A stretch of DNA of 64,000 nt from Atrichornis clamosus (lineage: Eukaryota; Chordata; Aves; Passeriformes; Menuridae), in contig WBMZ01003278.1 of assembly GCA_013400975.1 (NCBI GenBank), positions 103,323-167,322 of the forward strand. Reading direction: 5' to 3'. The notes under the pieces were generated by a model. That model ran no database searches, was not told the DNA's origin, and worked only from the letters and a program-made list of their open reading frames with translations. Both the position numbers and the translations under genes were made by a program. Shown here piece by piece: positions 50,063 to 62,168 of the stretch. The stretch's first letter is position 1; every line of letters begins with the position of its first letter.

Positions 50063-53000
50063 GAAGAAAATGTCAAATATATCTTCCTTAATCTGTTTCT
50101 GCTTCAGGAGTGCACAATGTTTAACTGAGATGATAGTCAGGACTCGAGACAGAAAGTCACTGTCAAGTAGTTACTGAACATTTTATCAGAAACCAGTGAG
50201 CTGACAGACCTGATTGATTTTCATTGCCCTGGACTCAGACAAGAAATGTGAAGTGTGGGAGCAAACACAAATACTGTGTTTTGCACTTAGTCTTTTTATT
50301 TCTGCTGAGGATCACTAAGCTTGGCTTCTAAGTGAACTGTGGAAGAACAATAAACAGTCCATATAATAGTTTAAAAAAACCTCAAAACCAACCAAATTGG
50401 GTCATAGAAGATAAAGGGGTTATATCATCATTGTAATTATGTAATGGAAAACTTGGGGGACTTTTCAAATAGTAACCACTAAGATAGGAAGAACTGCATG
50501 TAGGATTTGTTTGTACATCTGAATAGATAGATCTAAAAATGAAAGTAAACAGTAGCAGCCTTTTCTAGGCTATTCAGTTTTATCCTATTGTAGATTTCTG
50601 ACTAATATTATTTGAAGTCCTCAAATTATTTGAAAATAAATTGCATTGGAAATCAATTATTAAAGAATAGAAAGTCACACTAAATGAGGAATTGAGGTAA
50701 ACCTCAGTGTTGTAAAGTCTGTGTCTGTATTGTATCATTTGCTGTCCAGCCTTTAAGTGTTATGAATACACGTAAGTCAGATGTGACTACATGTTCACTT
50801 TATCCCTTCAATGCCATCTTAATTAAAATGATTTTATCAGTATCATAATGAAGTCTCTTATCCTATTTATTCACTAGTCTTCCATATGGTGCTCGTGATT
50901 TCACCTATACTGAACTCAAATAACTGCATTTCTTTTCCTGAGAACTTGGGAAAACAAGTGTTTGCATAATCAGGTGCCATACATCACTCTTTACTCCTTG
51001 ATGGCCAAGTGCCTGTACAATCTGTGAAGAATCTGTACCTGTTGGGACTTGTTCTTTTTGATACATCTGTTCCTTATTCAACCTTGAATTTGCAGCAGAT
51101 ATGCATCTAGTAGCTATATATTCATGCCACAGATAAAAATAAACCCCCTTAACTTTTAGGTCTTTAATACACTAGTGTTTCACCTCTCTTGCCTTCAGAT
51201 ATTTTCAGACTTAGGAATGATTTGATCACATTGTAGTTGATACTTCAGTAGTATCTTCTGATTCTTGTTAATTTTTTTAACACCTCAATGGAACTTGTAG
51301 GGAAGAAAACCTTTTAAATTTGTTTTCTTTAAAGAAAAACAAGTAAGGGTCTCAGATGCTTTCATAATTAATTTAGAAAGTAAATGAACTATGTCTGCTT
51401 TGTATGACATGTACTTAAATTTTCTTATGTCTATGTAAGCATTGTAATAAAACAAACATACAAACCTAAAGAAAAAAAATAATAATTGTGCATTAGGCAT
51501 ATTTTGTGAGACCTTCATTTAAATTTAGAGTAAGAATTGCTGTAGTTAACCTAGTTTTCCTCAATAAATTGTGAGTTTGAGCTTCATACTCAAATAGAAA
51601 TATTTGCATCTGCAAATGGGTGTAATCCATTTACTGGTGAGTATAGCCAGCTGTTCTCTGAAATCTCACTGTCCCATATGCAAATGTAAAATTTACTTGC
51701 TTTCCTTTGATGTTGCTATTGGAATCCAGGAGGTGTGCTAAACTTGAACCAAAATGTCATGACTGTGGAAAACAGCAAAGTAGCCAAAGCTGTTCTGGAA
51801 TAGAATAATTAAAGGTAGTGCTTCAATAAGAAAGATTGAACAGAAATGCTTTAAAATTCCTTCCATCTCTGGAGGGAGGGGGTTGTCTTTCGTTACCAGG
51901 ATAAAAGATAACTGTCTGTCATGGTTTTCTGAGCACTGAATGTACTCAGGTAGTACTTAAGCCTTTGGGGAATAGAAGAGGGTAATCCTCAAAGGTTCAA
52001 GTTTATACCTTTTCACATGAGAGCCTGGGTAAAATGTCTTAAATTAATATCATTTTATTGGAGTATAATGGTCATCTTTACAAACTCCCCCAAAAAAGTT
52101 TTATAAAAAATACGCAGGAATTTGCTATTTAGATCATTAAGAGTAAAAATGTTGTAGAGGGATGTTATTAGCTATACACAAAATAACTGTTTGGGTCTTT
52201 CCACAAGATGCATCTTTTAGTAAACAGCCACCTGCTCCAGCATGGTGCCCACCACAGGCCACAGTGCAGACACCTGCCCCACCAGGGGCCACAGGGAGAT
52301 CCCTGCTGGGGATTTAGCCCCACGTGCTCCACACAGAGCACCCCTCGGCAGACCCCCCAGTGCTGTCACCAGCACCTGGGCCTTAGTACATGATACAAAT
52401 ACTTTTTTAATATACAAATCTTGAAAATACATCTGTAGTTGCAAATTGAGTTTTTAATAAATTTTTAGAAAAAATTGGACACAGACATCATGTTCTTTCT
52501 TCTTCCCTCTTTTCCTTCTTTTTACATATGCCAGCACTTTCAGGGTATATTTCAGAATTTTCCAGAGATAACTTTGGATGCTTTTGCCAGGTATGATAAA
52601 TTGTTAAAGCTTATGTGAGTCTTTGTAGCTGGTGAAAGTGGTGCTCCCTGTGTGATGGCTACTCCTCACTCATGGAGAACACTGCTCACCCAGGCTGTCA
52701 CTTAGCCCAGGTCACACACACACAGGAGGGTTTCAGTGCTTCACGGGGTGATGTGTGGTGTAGAACAACAAATGTATTGAAACATTCATCAGAAGATATG
52801 GGGAGACGATAAGAGGGGGAATGTGTGAGAACACAGGGAACACACAAATCTCCTCTAGCACTGCTGTTTTTTCCATGCCAAGTACAAGTAGTGTAAGTTC
52901 TAATGAATCTGTATTTAGGCTTTCCTTAGTCAAATATTTTACTGTTCAGTGTCAGAACATAATGAATGAACAGTAAAAAAAATTTTTTTGTTTTTAAATC

Positions 53001-54555
53001 TCAAGTTTGTTTTGTCCATTAGTTCCACATCAAATTCTGCTGGATTAAAAATATTATTTTTATATTAATCTGCCTTTTCATTAGTATGCTTTTGTCACAC
53101 CCTTCAGTGTGTGCACAAAATACTTCTGGGGTTTATGTGTCATTAGCAATGCTGAGAACTCATACAAATTCCTGAGCACTGTCATTTTAAGTAAGCATTA
53201 ATGCTTCATATTGACTGATGGCAGTGACTGTGACAAAACATTTTCTGGATATGCTAGTAGAGAAAGTATAGTACTTCTCAGCATTTCTTGTGATTGCTGT
53301 AAACTAAATTTTGGTGTATTCACAAAGTCTCTTCAGAAACCTGGATTCTCCAGGGAGCTCTTAAGGAACTTATAAATTCACTGTATTTTTCTTTTTTGTT
53401 AAAAATGACATCATTTCTGAGTAAATATATTTAAATCAAAAGTAGACTTGTTCTAATAAAAAAATTAAAGTACCTAATTATTTTGAGCTGAGAACTTGAA
53501 ACTATACCTGTTAATGTCTCGTCAATTCTGAAGCCTGTCCTGCTAAAATAGTTAGCTTTAGTTGACTCCTGTTCCTACTTAAAAAAATGGGTTGAATACT
53601 CATTTTTTGGTGAAGTTTATGACAAAAATGATTAAATCTACTTTCTACTTGTATTTTGTTATAATCAGTTGATCTTTCTGTGTTCTTCTGTTCTTATTAT
53701 AGCCATAAGCCACCATGATCCTGCTAAGAAATATGAAAATTCTGAGGCTGCTTTTACACAACATTCTATATTAAGGTTAATATGAAGCTTTAATGTTCAC
53801 AAAACAACATAAATGCCAACTGATTGCCTTTGACAAATATACTTATGAAATTAAAAAATCTGTTTCTAAAATGAACTACTTGATCTTCAGAACAAAAGTG
53901 CAGAGGGTTTGGTAGCAAATCAAGACAGCAAAATGTCTTTTCTGTCCTTGCATCACAGTAATTCCTTTCTGACTGTCTTGATTTTATCTGTGAAATAGAG
54001 GGAGAAAACTGGTTGCTGCATCAGTAACCATCAGTTGATTTGATATGGTGGAATAAAAGACTTTCTGAGAGTAAAGGACGAGACAGATAAATTGAGGAGG
54101 AAAGAAATATCAGCATCTAGAAGAGAAAGCATAGAGTTAACACAGAAATTTGAAAGTGAGAAAAAATGAAGAGTACTACTGATTGCATGATGAAAAGTGA
54201 AGAGGATAACTGCCTACTTCTGCTTCTTGAATCATTGCAGAATGGCTTTTTTGCATTGTGTCTTCCTTCTGCTTGCTAGTACCTCTGTTTTGTCTGTGAA
54301 AAATTATTAGTAATTTTGAGAGAATACCAACTTTCTTAAGAAAAAAAATCAATGTGCGCATGCAAAAATACACGGTAATATTTCAGCTTTTTTTTTTAAA
54401 GTTTTGCTATCTTAGAAATATATGAAGCTTTTAAAAAATTTATTATTCATTTTTGTGTATCTCCCTACTAATTATATGACTCTGCAACTTATCCCCCTTC
54501 AAAGAATGTCTGGCTGCATCTTCTCGATAACTGCTCCTACATACTGAAAGCTGCC
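50063..54555. other. AT-rich unique-looking DNA, no gene recognised
   Basis: No exon, RNA gene or confirmed transposon. A GC-rich patch at about 52225-52385 (CCACC/CTGCTCCAGC-like words) stands out sharply from AT-rich flanks; its wording recalls the middle of some avian LTRs, but I could not align it with confidence. A short CA run lies at 52711-52722. Confidence 0.55.
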
Positions 54556-55056
54556 CATGCTTCCAGGTAAACCAAGCTGAACACATCCCAGAGCCTCAGC
54601 TGCTCCTTGCACTGCAAGTGCTTCAGCTCTAACCTGCTTGGAAGCCCACTGCTGAAAGCAGTCCAGTTTGTCAGTCTTTCTTCTGCTGGGTGTAGTATCC
54701 AGATGTGTTCTCACAAGTGCTGAGCTGAGGGGGGTAATCCTTTTTCTTGGTGTCCTAGCTGTGCACAGATGGATAGCTTCCAGGGTGCTGCTGGCCGTCC
54801 CGGCAGCCCTCACTGCTGTCTCACACTCAACTTGTGTCTGCCAAGGCCCCCAGGTCCCTTCCCTCAGAGCTGCTCCCAGGCAGGCAGGCAGGCATTGCCC
54901 TGTGCCTTTGCACCAGTGCTTCCTGCCCACGGGCAGCACTTGGCATCTGAAGTTCATGAGGTTTGCGTTGGGCCAGTTCTCTAGCCTGTCTAGGTCCCTC
55001 TGCATGGCCTTGACTATTCCCCATGATTCTATGTCCTTGCAAACCTGATGGTTCAT
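54556..55056 (-). pseudogene. CR1 ORF2 C-terminal remnant
   Basis: The minus-strand frame is open for most of this CR1 copy. The recognisable CR1 core is AMQRDLDRLENW followed by NANLMNF and CQVLPVGRKHW, which lies downstream of the reverse-transcriptase active site. The rest is too diverged or shifted to align by eye. It lacks catalytic motifs and is a dead fragment. Confidence 0.82.
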
Positions 55057-55112
55057 TCTGTCTTTTTCCTTAAGTTGTTTATAAATATATTAAACAGGTC
55101 ATTCTAATGTTG
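54556..55112 (-). mobile_element. CR1 LINE fragment, ORF2 polymerase tail
   Basis: Minus-strand CR1. From the high end it contains the antisense of a region just after the polymerase centre (ATAAATATATTAAACAGGTC at about 55080-55100), then the block decoding to AMQRDLDRLENWPNANLMNF, then more diverged ORF2 C-terminal sequence. The true CR1 3' end is missing at the low side and the low boundary is approximate. A 185-codon minus-strand frame (54499-55056) covers much of it. Confidence 0.86.
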
Positions 55113-56656
55113 CGTTTCACTGAAGTAGGTCTTTTCTTCATTGTCAATGGTAGTTTTCAATATCACGTAGGAATCCCAGTTACGGAGTGGTAATACCGTA
55201 TTCAGACATTTCGCAAATGGGCAACACAGAATTTAGTCTTTTCTTATATTTCCTTTGTGTTCTTTATAATTCTCTGTCCTGTGGTTAAGGATTCACAGCT
55301 CGTCTACATTATATTTGTTATGAATATTGCTAGTCTAAAAGATCTGTAAATTTAATTCTATATCCTTCCTTTGAAGGATTTAATGATTATATATTGTCAC
55401 ACGCACAACTCAGCTTTATCGTATGATTGACCTCTTGTAATAATAATAATAGCAATTTTACACTTTCAGGATTACTATAACAATAAACATTCTCTCAGTC
55501 AAGAAAATTTTAAAATAAGACCCAGTTGTGACTATTCTTTTTTGTGTATTGGGGATTCTAATAATAGTAGGTACATGATGAAATAATTGTTTTATTTATT
55601 TACTTAAACATCTTGAGCATGTTCATTTAAACATGAACCTTTTCAGTACTTTATATGTGAAAGAAAATATGACTTGAGATTTTTCAACATCTACTTGATG
55701 TTACATCTAATCGTCTGAAAGATTAGATGTAGGCTTCTCTCCTCCTTGTCCTCTCACTTTTGTGATGCTATGTAATTTCTCATTGGACTTTCAAATCATA
55801 TCTTAACTGAGAGGTTAATTTCCGCTGCAGAATAAGCGGCCAGTTTAAATGTGTTAAAATGTAAATATTACTTTAATACCTTGCATTAAAAAAGTTTGAA
55901 AGGTGGTAGTATTTATGAATAGATTCTTAGAGCCTAAAATATTAAACAATTTCTCTTGCCTGTTTTCCAATATTTGTTTGTTTATAGAAATGTGAAATTA
56001 AAATTCTTGACAGGAAGAAAGTCGTCGTTATCTACCTGTAGAAGGATATCTCATATGCTTTGCTAATTTGCCTTGAAATTCTGTGCTTAATTATTTAAAC
56101 TTTTAAACTGCCACTTATCCCTTAATTGCAATTAGCAGAACTCTATCACTGGTACAACTTACTGCTACGCGTATTCTTCATTCTTTCACCAGATGCTGTA
56201 CCTTCACTTGAGTACTTTTAACTAAGAATTATTTTTCTAGTTATACGAGTACCAAGGTGATATGTTCACTTTATTTATTTTACTTCTAATTTTAGTTTGT
56301 GGAGTAATGCATAGAGATATCAGAAAGATTGCCCGACCTGCTGATTACTGAGCACCGCTCGTACAGTTAAAAGCACATTTGTTTTCTCCTTTTGAATTTC
56401 TGTAACATTGCCATTGCTCTTCTTTGGATTTGCTAACTCTTCTTTAGTAACCCATTCCTCCAGATTACTGGTAGGGAAATTTGCGGGAAAAAAAATGTTA
56501 TTTTCCTTCTTGTATTTCTTCTGTTTAATTAGCATATTGCAAAACCAAAAATACCCAAAAGATGACCATTGTATCTCCTTTATAGCTGTTACCTTTATAA
56601 TGATTGCTGTGACTTCAGCTCTTTTGTATCAACACTGTCATGATAGATGCTACTTG
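55113..56656. other. AT-rich unique-looking DNA, no gene recognised
   Basis: No exon or transposon recognised. A short (TAA)n run lies at about 55438-55451. Frames of 71-101 codons near 56320-56713 are without motifs. Confidence 0.6.
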
Positions 56657-57452
56657 TGTCACGACCCTCGTGGTAGTGGGTGCAATGCTCATTGTCAATT
56701 CTCGTCAGGCTGAACAGAGATACCAGTCCTTGTGTCAGGGAACTGTTATGCTTTTATTGTACAGTGACCTTCACTCCAGCAACCAGCCCACTCCTTTAGA
56801 CTCAAAAAGCGTTGGCTTACAAGCCCTTAAATTTTACAACACAGTTCTTAAAAACAATGGCTAACAAGCCCTTAATTTTTGCGCTACAATTTAATAAGAT
56901 CTCAGCTCCTACAACAAACTTCTCAAAGATTCTGGTTCACAAGCAACAATACACCATTTCTCAAAGGTTCTGGCTAATGAGCCACAATACACTCCCACAG
57001 GTTCCCCACTCCCACAACAAACTTCAGTAGGCAGTATGGGAATATCATAGTTGCACTTAACCCAGACAAAGCAAGGGAGGAGAGAAATAAAGATGGTAAA
57101 GAGAGAAAGACAACAAAAATCACCACTCCTTAGATCCTCTGTTGGTCCTGCTGCATAAATGGTCCAGAGCTGTGGTAGCAAGACAAAGTGAAAGACAAGG
57201 AAAAGAGAAGGAGGGGGATGGATCCACTTCTTTTTATAGTTACCCTGGCACACATTTCTTATGTAAAGTAGATTTTTCACACCACTTATTCACACCTGCA
57301 CAGCCAGCCCTTTAGAGCCCTTCAGGAAGCAACTTGGGATGGGAAGGAACAGACATGAGCACAAGTCTCAAGGCAGAAAAGGAAGTCGGCTCAGAACAGC
57401 ACTGCCCCACCTCCGTGGGACCCCCTCTTCCAATCACAACTTTCCTGTGACA
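56657..57452 (-). mobile_element. Probable solo LTR of an avian endogenous retrovirus
   Basis: The segment is bounded by inverted TGTCAC/GTGACA ends: TGTCACGACC at 56657 and TTCCTGTGACA ending at 57452. On the minus strand it has a TATA box (ACTATAAAAAG, plus 57230-57239) and an AATAAAAG polyadenylation signal at plus 56751-56758, in the correct order for an LTR. No clear target duplication is visible, so the exact ends may differ by a few bases. No internal retroviral genes flank it. Confidence 0.72.
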
Positions 57453-57824
57453 ACAGTTAGAATGTTTGGGACAAAACCTACTTACGCCTGGTCCTCCACA
57501 ACTTGACTTTCAGCTTCTGTGAAAGGCTTGGAAATTTCTTCTGTGGTGGGAAATGAACCATGAAAACCTGTTTAATTATCTTATTTCAAGAAGCATTGAT
57601 GTTGATTCCAAAGAGAGAGAGGAGACTGTTGAGAACACGCTAGAGACTTCTGTACAGTATAAGAGGATATAAATGAGATTTTGGAGACAGAACAGTTGAG
57701 ATAATTGGCATTTTATTACTTAAAAATTACCTGGAATTTTGACTTGAAAATACTTGGTTGACAAAGTTAATACTTGTAAAATTACTTTGTCTGTTATACT
57801 GATTTGCCAGTTGAATTAAGGAAG
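57453..57824. other. Short spacer between two LTRs
   Basis: AT-rich sequence with no recognisable feature. Confidence 0.6.
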
Positions 57825-58416
57825 TGTATTTGGATCTGGCTGAGCTGGAGTTCATTTTCCCATAGCAGCCCTCCCAGTGCTGTACTCTGAATTGGTACCT
57901 GGAAAGGTGTTGATAACACAGCAGTGTTTTGGGTACTGCTGAGCAGCACTGGCAGAGCATTGGTGCTGTCTCCAACATTCCACCCCATCAAGGGACGAGG
58001 GGTGGGCAGGGACCTTGGAGGGGACACAACTGAGCCAGCTGGCCCACATTAACTCAAGGGATATTCCATACCATATGATGTCAGCTCACATATAAAAGCT
58101 AAGGAAAGGAGATGGAATTGAGGACGTTCAATATTTACAAGGCTTGCCTTCCAGAGCACTTTTGGTGCATGCTGGAGCCCTGCTTCCTGGGAAGTGGCCA
58201 GACATCACTTGCTATTGGGAAGTGGAGAGTAAAGACTTTGGTTTCTTTTTCTTTGTTTGTGCATGTGCAACCTTTCATTTTTGTTTTAGCAAATTTTCTT
58301 ATCCCAAACAATGATTTTTTTTCCATCTTCATTTTCCTACCTTGCCCAGCTGAGAAGTGGAAGTAATAGAGCAGCTTGAGGGGCACCTTGTTTCCAGCTA
58401 AGGTCAACCCACCACA
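57825..58416 (+). mobile_element. Solo LTR on the plus strand, mosaic avian type
   Basis: Begins TGTATTTGGATCTGGCTGAG and ends AAGGTCAACCCACCACA. It has a TATA box (CATATAAAAG, 58089-58098) after the block ATATTCCATACCATATGATG shared with the 46926-47522 LTR type, and a possible weak polyadenylation signal AGTAAA at 58228-58233. Its 3' end matches the end of the 49305-50062 type rather than the 46926-47522 type. Flanks are GGAAG (57820-57824) and TGAAG (58417-58421), agreeing at four of five, consistent with an aged 5-bp target duplication. It is the only LTR in the window oriented on the plus strand. Confidence 0.82.
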
Positions 58417-60163
58417 TGAAGTATAGTTGATTTCAATATAAGTCTCAAATCTGTATCTTCTGTGACTTTATGCAATTCAGGATTGGTCATATGGCTGTTT
58501 TGAAGACAACAAAATATTTGAAGACAGCACCAAAGGCAGTGTGATTGATATATTTAAGAATGCTTCTAGCTGGTACAAATTTCAGCATGCACTTGTTTGA
58601 TTAAAATGCTGCCTCATTCTTGAATGCTATAAAAATTTTAAAAAGGTTTAATTAGGAGTGCATAAATTCTAGCATTTGAAGAGGATCTTTTTTCTGCATT
58701 GGAAGTCTATTTTGCAGTGTAGTCATGGATCATTGATGTCACTGCACAAGGCATATTTGCAAGAGAAGGACTTAAGTCATGGATAAAGCCAGGGGAGTTT
58801 TCAAGAAGTACTTTAAAGATTAAATGCATATTCACAATTACTTATACATTTAGTTTTTAAGTAGAGTAAATCAGAGTGAGAACTAGATGTTTAAAGCATG
58901 AAGCCCTCAGCTTTAACTGTGGAAGGAAAGAAATACTGTGTGGTGTTAAAAGGAGGGAGTAGTCTGGCTTCACTGTTGAAATTCACTTTTCTTATGTTGT
59001 CTATATTAAAATTAGAAATTAAAAAAAACCACTACAGTGATATACGATTGTCTACGCATGCATTTTTACCTTATGGAAAAATGTTTATAAGATTAATTCA
59101 TAAATATCTATTTTATACTGTGAGCAATGCTTGAAGTACCTGGTGAAATGTTCTGATTTGTTACTGTTTGAAATTCTGTGTTGAGAAGTGACAACACTGG
59201 CCAAAAGAAGGGAAGCTATGGTTCCTGTTGGTCTCAGGATAGTAGCAGCCTGCCTAACCTTCAGAGTGCATGAAAAAGAAGAGAAATAATAAAATGTCTT
59301 TTTATCTCTGTGTACCAGGCAAAATTTCCCTTTAGGTGTGAAAAAGAAAGCACATTTTACTGATGAATTCGTTTCAAACTAGTACTGATAATTTATTGTC
59401 CTAGAAAGTCTGCAGCAGCATTTGTGGTCTGTTCATCTCAAGGGTTCCTGAACACTCCCAATTTCAAGTTAAAAGAATGGGAAAGGTATGTCAAAATAAA
59501 AAGGGTTCTCTTTTTATTTTATTTTTATCTTACTTATATGTATACACATGGTGTAACTACTTTTCACAAAAATAACTAATAAAAGACACAAAAAGCAAAA
59601 GAATTAATAATGGCAGCACATAAATTATACACTAAGCATAGTGTTGCAAAATATAGACATGAGTTTTTATATCCGTCCTGATAGATGAAGTTTTTGAGAG
59701 TACTGAACAACTGTTTTAAGTTGAAGTTAAAACTTAGATGCTCGAAGGAACATACATTCTTGACACCACTTTAAAGAAATTTGGAACAAAACTAAACCAC
59801 ATAAGTAACCTTTTCTACACTTCAAACTTTACTAATATAATCATCAGTGCTGCTTATTATAATCATGAAGAAGGTTACATTCTTGTAACTCAAATATATT
59901 TGTATCCAAAATAAGTGGCAGTTTGGCATTACTTGACCCTGAAAGAAATTTTTTACTTCTCTTCTAAGCGAAGGGGCAATAATCTGTTTGGAACAATAAT
60001 TATTTTGACTTTTAAATAGAATTTCTTCTACAAACCTGGAGAAATCACTACTGAAGGTATTCCAACACACATGCTTGGCAACATTATTAGTGTTGAACTT
60101 TCACATATTTCCGGTGTGGTCCTACTCTACTTTGTTCACCATAGTAATTAACAAAGCAACATT

Positions 60164-60202
60164 AAAAAAAAAAAAAGAAAAAAGAAAGAAAGAAAAAAAA
60201 AA
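60164..60202. repeat. A-rich (GAAA)n tract
   Basis: Thirteen As followed by GAAA-type repeats and another A-run. Confidence 0.9.
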
Positions 60203-60290
60203 GCATTAGGAAGCAGGACTGAAAGGCTCTTCAGAGAAGAAAATGCCAGAAAGATGGTAGACAACAATGAAGTTGGTTGTGCATTGAGTG

Positions 60291-60354
60291 GTTTGTTTGT
60301 TTGTGCTTTTGGTTTTTGTGCTTTTGGGGTTTTTGGGGTTTTTTTTGGAGGGGG
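60291..60354. repeat. T/G-rich low-complexity tract with G-runs
   Basis: TTTG and TTTTGG repeats leading to G-tracts at 60326-60329, 60335-60338, 60347-60348 and 60350-60354. Confidence 0.85.
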
Positions 60355-61107
60355 TTGATTTTTTATATGACTGCTTTCTTTTAGTGGCATTCAGACCTTC
60401 AGAAGCATCTAATAGGTCAAGCTGAGGAGCTAATGCTGAAGTGGTGTTACTTGCAGAGAGGAAAGTCAGTTTCAGTAACATCTAGGAAGCAGTTTGTGTC
60501 TACAGCCTTCTTTAGCAATCCTCCAGGAATTCTACAGAGAATGCAGGACATCTTGGCATAATTAATCCTACAACTTCAGGAAAAGTAGGCTGAGGAAAAG
60601 GGTCCAATATTTTCTAGAAAAACTTTGGTACCACAAAATGAATAACGCCAGATGCCTGTAGAAGTAGTGCCTCCTCTCCAAAGTGAAGAAAATTTTTTTT
60701 GTTCTAGAATGAGAGTTGGAATGCTGAGAGAACCAGACCTTTTACGTTGCTGAGCAAAAATATTCTGCTTTTAAAATTTATATTTAATTTTTCCTGGTAG
60801 ATTCCTGTACAATCAGTTAAAGGTTGTTGAATTCAAATTAAAGATGAAGTAGTATTCAGGAGGCACAGTATTTTGAGCAATCTTAATCTTCATAGTATAT
60901 AAACTTGCTGTGACGGAGAAGTTGAATTAATCAAAAGCAGGTTAAGTACAGGAAGCACTAACAAAAGTCCTCTTTTTTAATGCTGGCTCTAGTGCCGGCA
61001 CCATCTGCAGTAGAGTGCTCTAGCATGGTGTTCTGGGGAGTTTCATGAGCAGGGGAAACCAGAGAGGAGTAGAAAGACCCTCCAGGAGCCTTCAAGTTGT
61101 GTGAAGG

Positions 61108-61401
61108 AACTACAGGCCTGTCAGTCTGACCTCAGTGCTGCAGAAGGTCATAGAACATGTCATCCTGAGTGCCACAACATGACACACACAGTACAGCCAG
61201 GGGAACAGACAGAGCCAACGTGGTTTTAGGAAAGGCAGGTCCTGCTTGACTAACCTGACCTCCTTCCATGACAAAGTGACCAACTTAGTGAATGAGGGAA
61301 AGGCTTTGGGTGTTGTCTACCTGGATTTTAGTAAAGCCTTTGACCTCTCCCACAGCATTTTCCTGGAGAAATTGGCTGCTCATGGTTTGAACAGGTACAT
61401 T
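61108..61401 (+). pseudogene. CR1 ORF2 reverse transcriptase remnant, part 1
   Basis: Contains NYRPVSLTSVLQKVIEH, then the fingers region RGFRKGRSCLTNL and the catalytic motif-A block VVYLDFSKAFD (61318-61344 for YLDFSKAFD), all in the order found in CR1. The frame breaks just before the LTR insertion at 61408. One codon is missing after the second Asp of the block compared with the usual DTVSH form (here DLSH). Confidence 0.92.
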
Positions 61402-61407
61402 GTTCAC

Positions 61408-61713
61408 TGCGGCGACTGGGGCACGGACTTCACAGGGTACATGCAAAGCCAATTTTATTTCTGACAGACAGGGTTTATATACTCGTACAAACACGAGGGC
61501 TTTCACAATCCCCTTTGTCCCCATGTAGGTAAAACCTTTGCAAACTTGCAGACTTGCAGGTCTGATCTAATCAACACAGTTAAACTCAGTGCTTAGCCCG
61601 ATTCTCCATCCTATCTTATTTCCTTGGAGGAGGTGTCAGTCAGCTCCTTCCAGGGTTTAATTTTTACCAGGACTAGGAGATCACTGCTGCGATCTGCATT
61701 CTGAACCCCCACA
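61408..61713 (-). mobile_element. 306-bp solo LTR, alpharetrovirus-like layout, 6-bp target duplication
   Basis: Inserted in the CR1 element with a perfect 6-bp target duplication, GTTCAC at 61402-61407 and 61714-61719. The sense strand is minus: it begins TGTGGGGGTTCAGAATG and ends GTCGCCGCA. A TATA box (TATATAAACC, plus 61472-61481) is followed about 13 bases later by AATAAAA (plus 61453-61459), with some 45 bases left to the end. This close pairing, with the polyadenylation signal just before a short R, is the arrangement of avian leukosis-type LTRs, and 6-bp duplications fit class II (ERVK/alpharetrovirus) elements. Nothing internal remains, so it is a solo LTR. It is younger than the CR1 it sits in. 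Confidence 0.93.
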
Positions 61714-61785
61714 GTTCACTTGGTAAAAAACTCTCAGAACTATTGATTCCAAAGAGTGATGATGAGTAGACTTAAATCCAACTGA

Positions 61786-61980
61786 TTGTTGGTCAGAAGT
61801 GGTGTTCCCCAGCTCTCAGTATTTGGGTCAGTCCAGTTTAATATCCTTATTGATGACCCAAACAAAGGGACCAAGTGCATCCTTGATAAGTTTGCAGATG
61901 ACATCAAGTTGGCTGGGAATTTTGATCTGCTGGAGGGTAGGAAGGCTTTGCAGAGGGATCTGGACAGGCTGGATTGTCGA
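61786..61980 (+). pseudogene. CR1 ORF2 reverse transcriptase remnant, part 2
   Basis: After the LTR the polymerase continues with motif B ([16 protein letters not shown]; the usual PQGS is changed to PQLS) and the catalytic motif C as FADD (61891-61902), followed by the tail [14 protein letters not shown]. The catalytic Asp pair is still encoded, but the gene is broken by the LTR and frameshifts, and everything downstream of about 61980 in ORF2 is lost. Confidence 0.92.
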
Positions 61981-62168
61981 GGTCCATTGTTCAACAAGGC
62001 AAAGTGTCTCTATCACTCTCTACCCGGAAAGAGATTTTAGCAAGGTGAGGGTTAACCACTTCTTCCAAGTAACAAGCATGGAAATGGCCTCAAGTTGTGC
62101 TGGGGAGATTTTGATTGGATAATATTAAAAAATTCTTCACTGAAAGGATTTTCAAGCATTGGAACAGG

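Larger units (their letters stand above)
58417..61084. other. AT-rich DNA with simple-sequence tracts, no gene recognised
   Basis: No exon or transposon recognised except simple sequence at 60164-60202 and 60291-60354. The two overlapping minus-strand frames at 60148-60481 (Lys/Pro/Thr-rich) come from those tracts. Confidence 0.6.

Noticed and set aside
54499..55056. 185-codon minus-strand frame as a possible host gene
   Set aside because: It contains the CR1 ORF2 phrase AMQRDLDRLENW and lies in a CR1 fragment.
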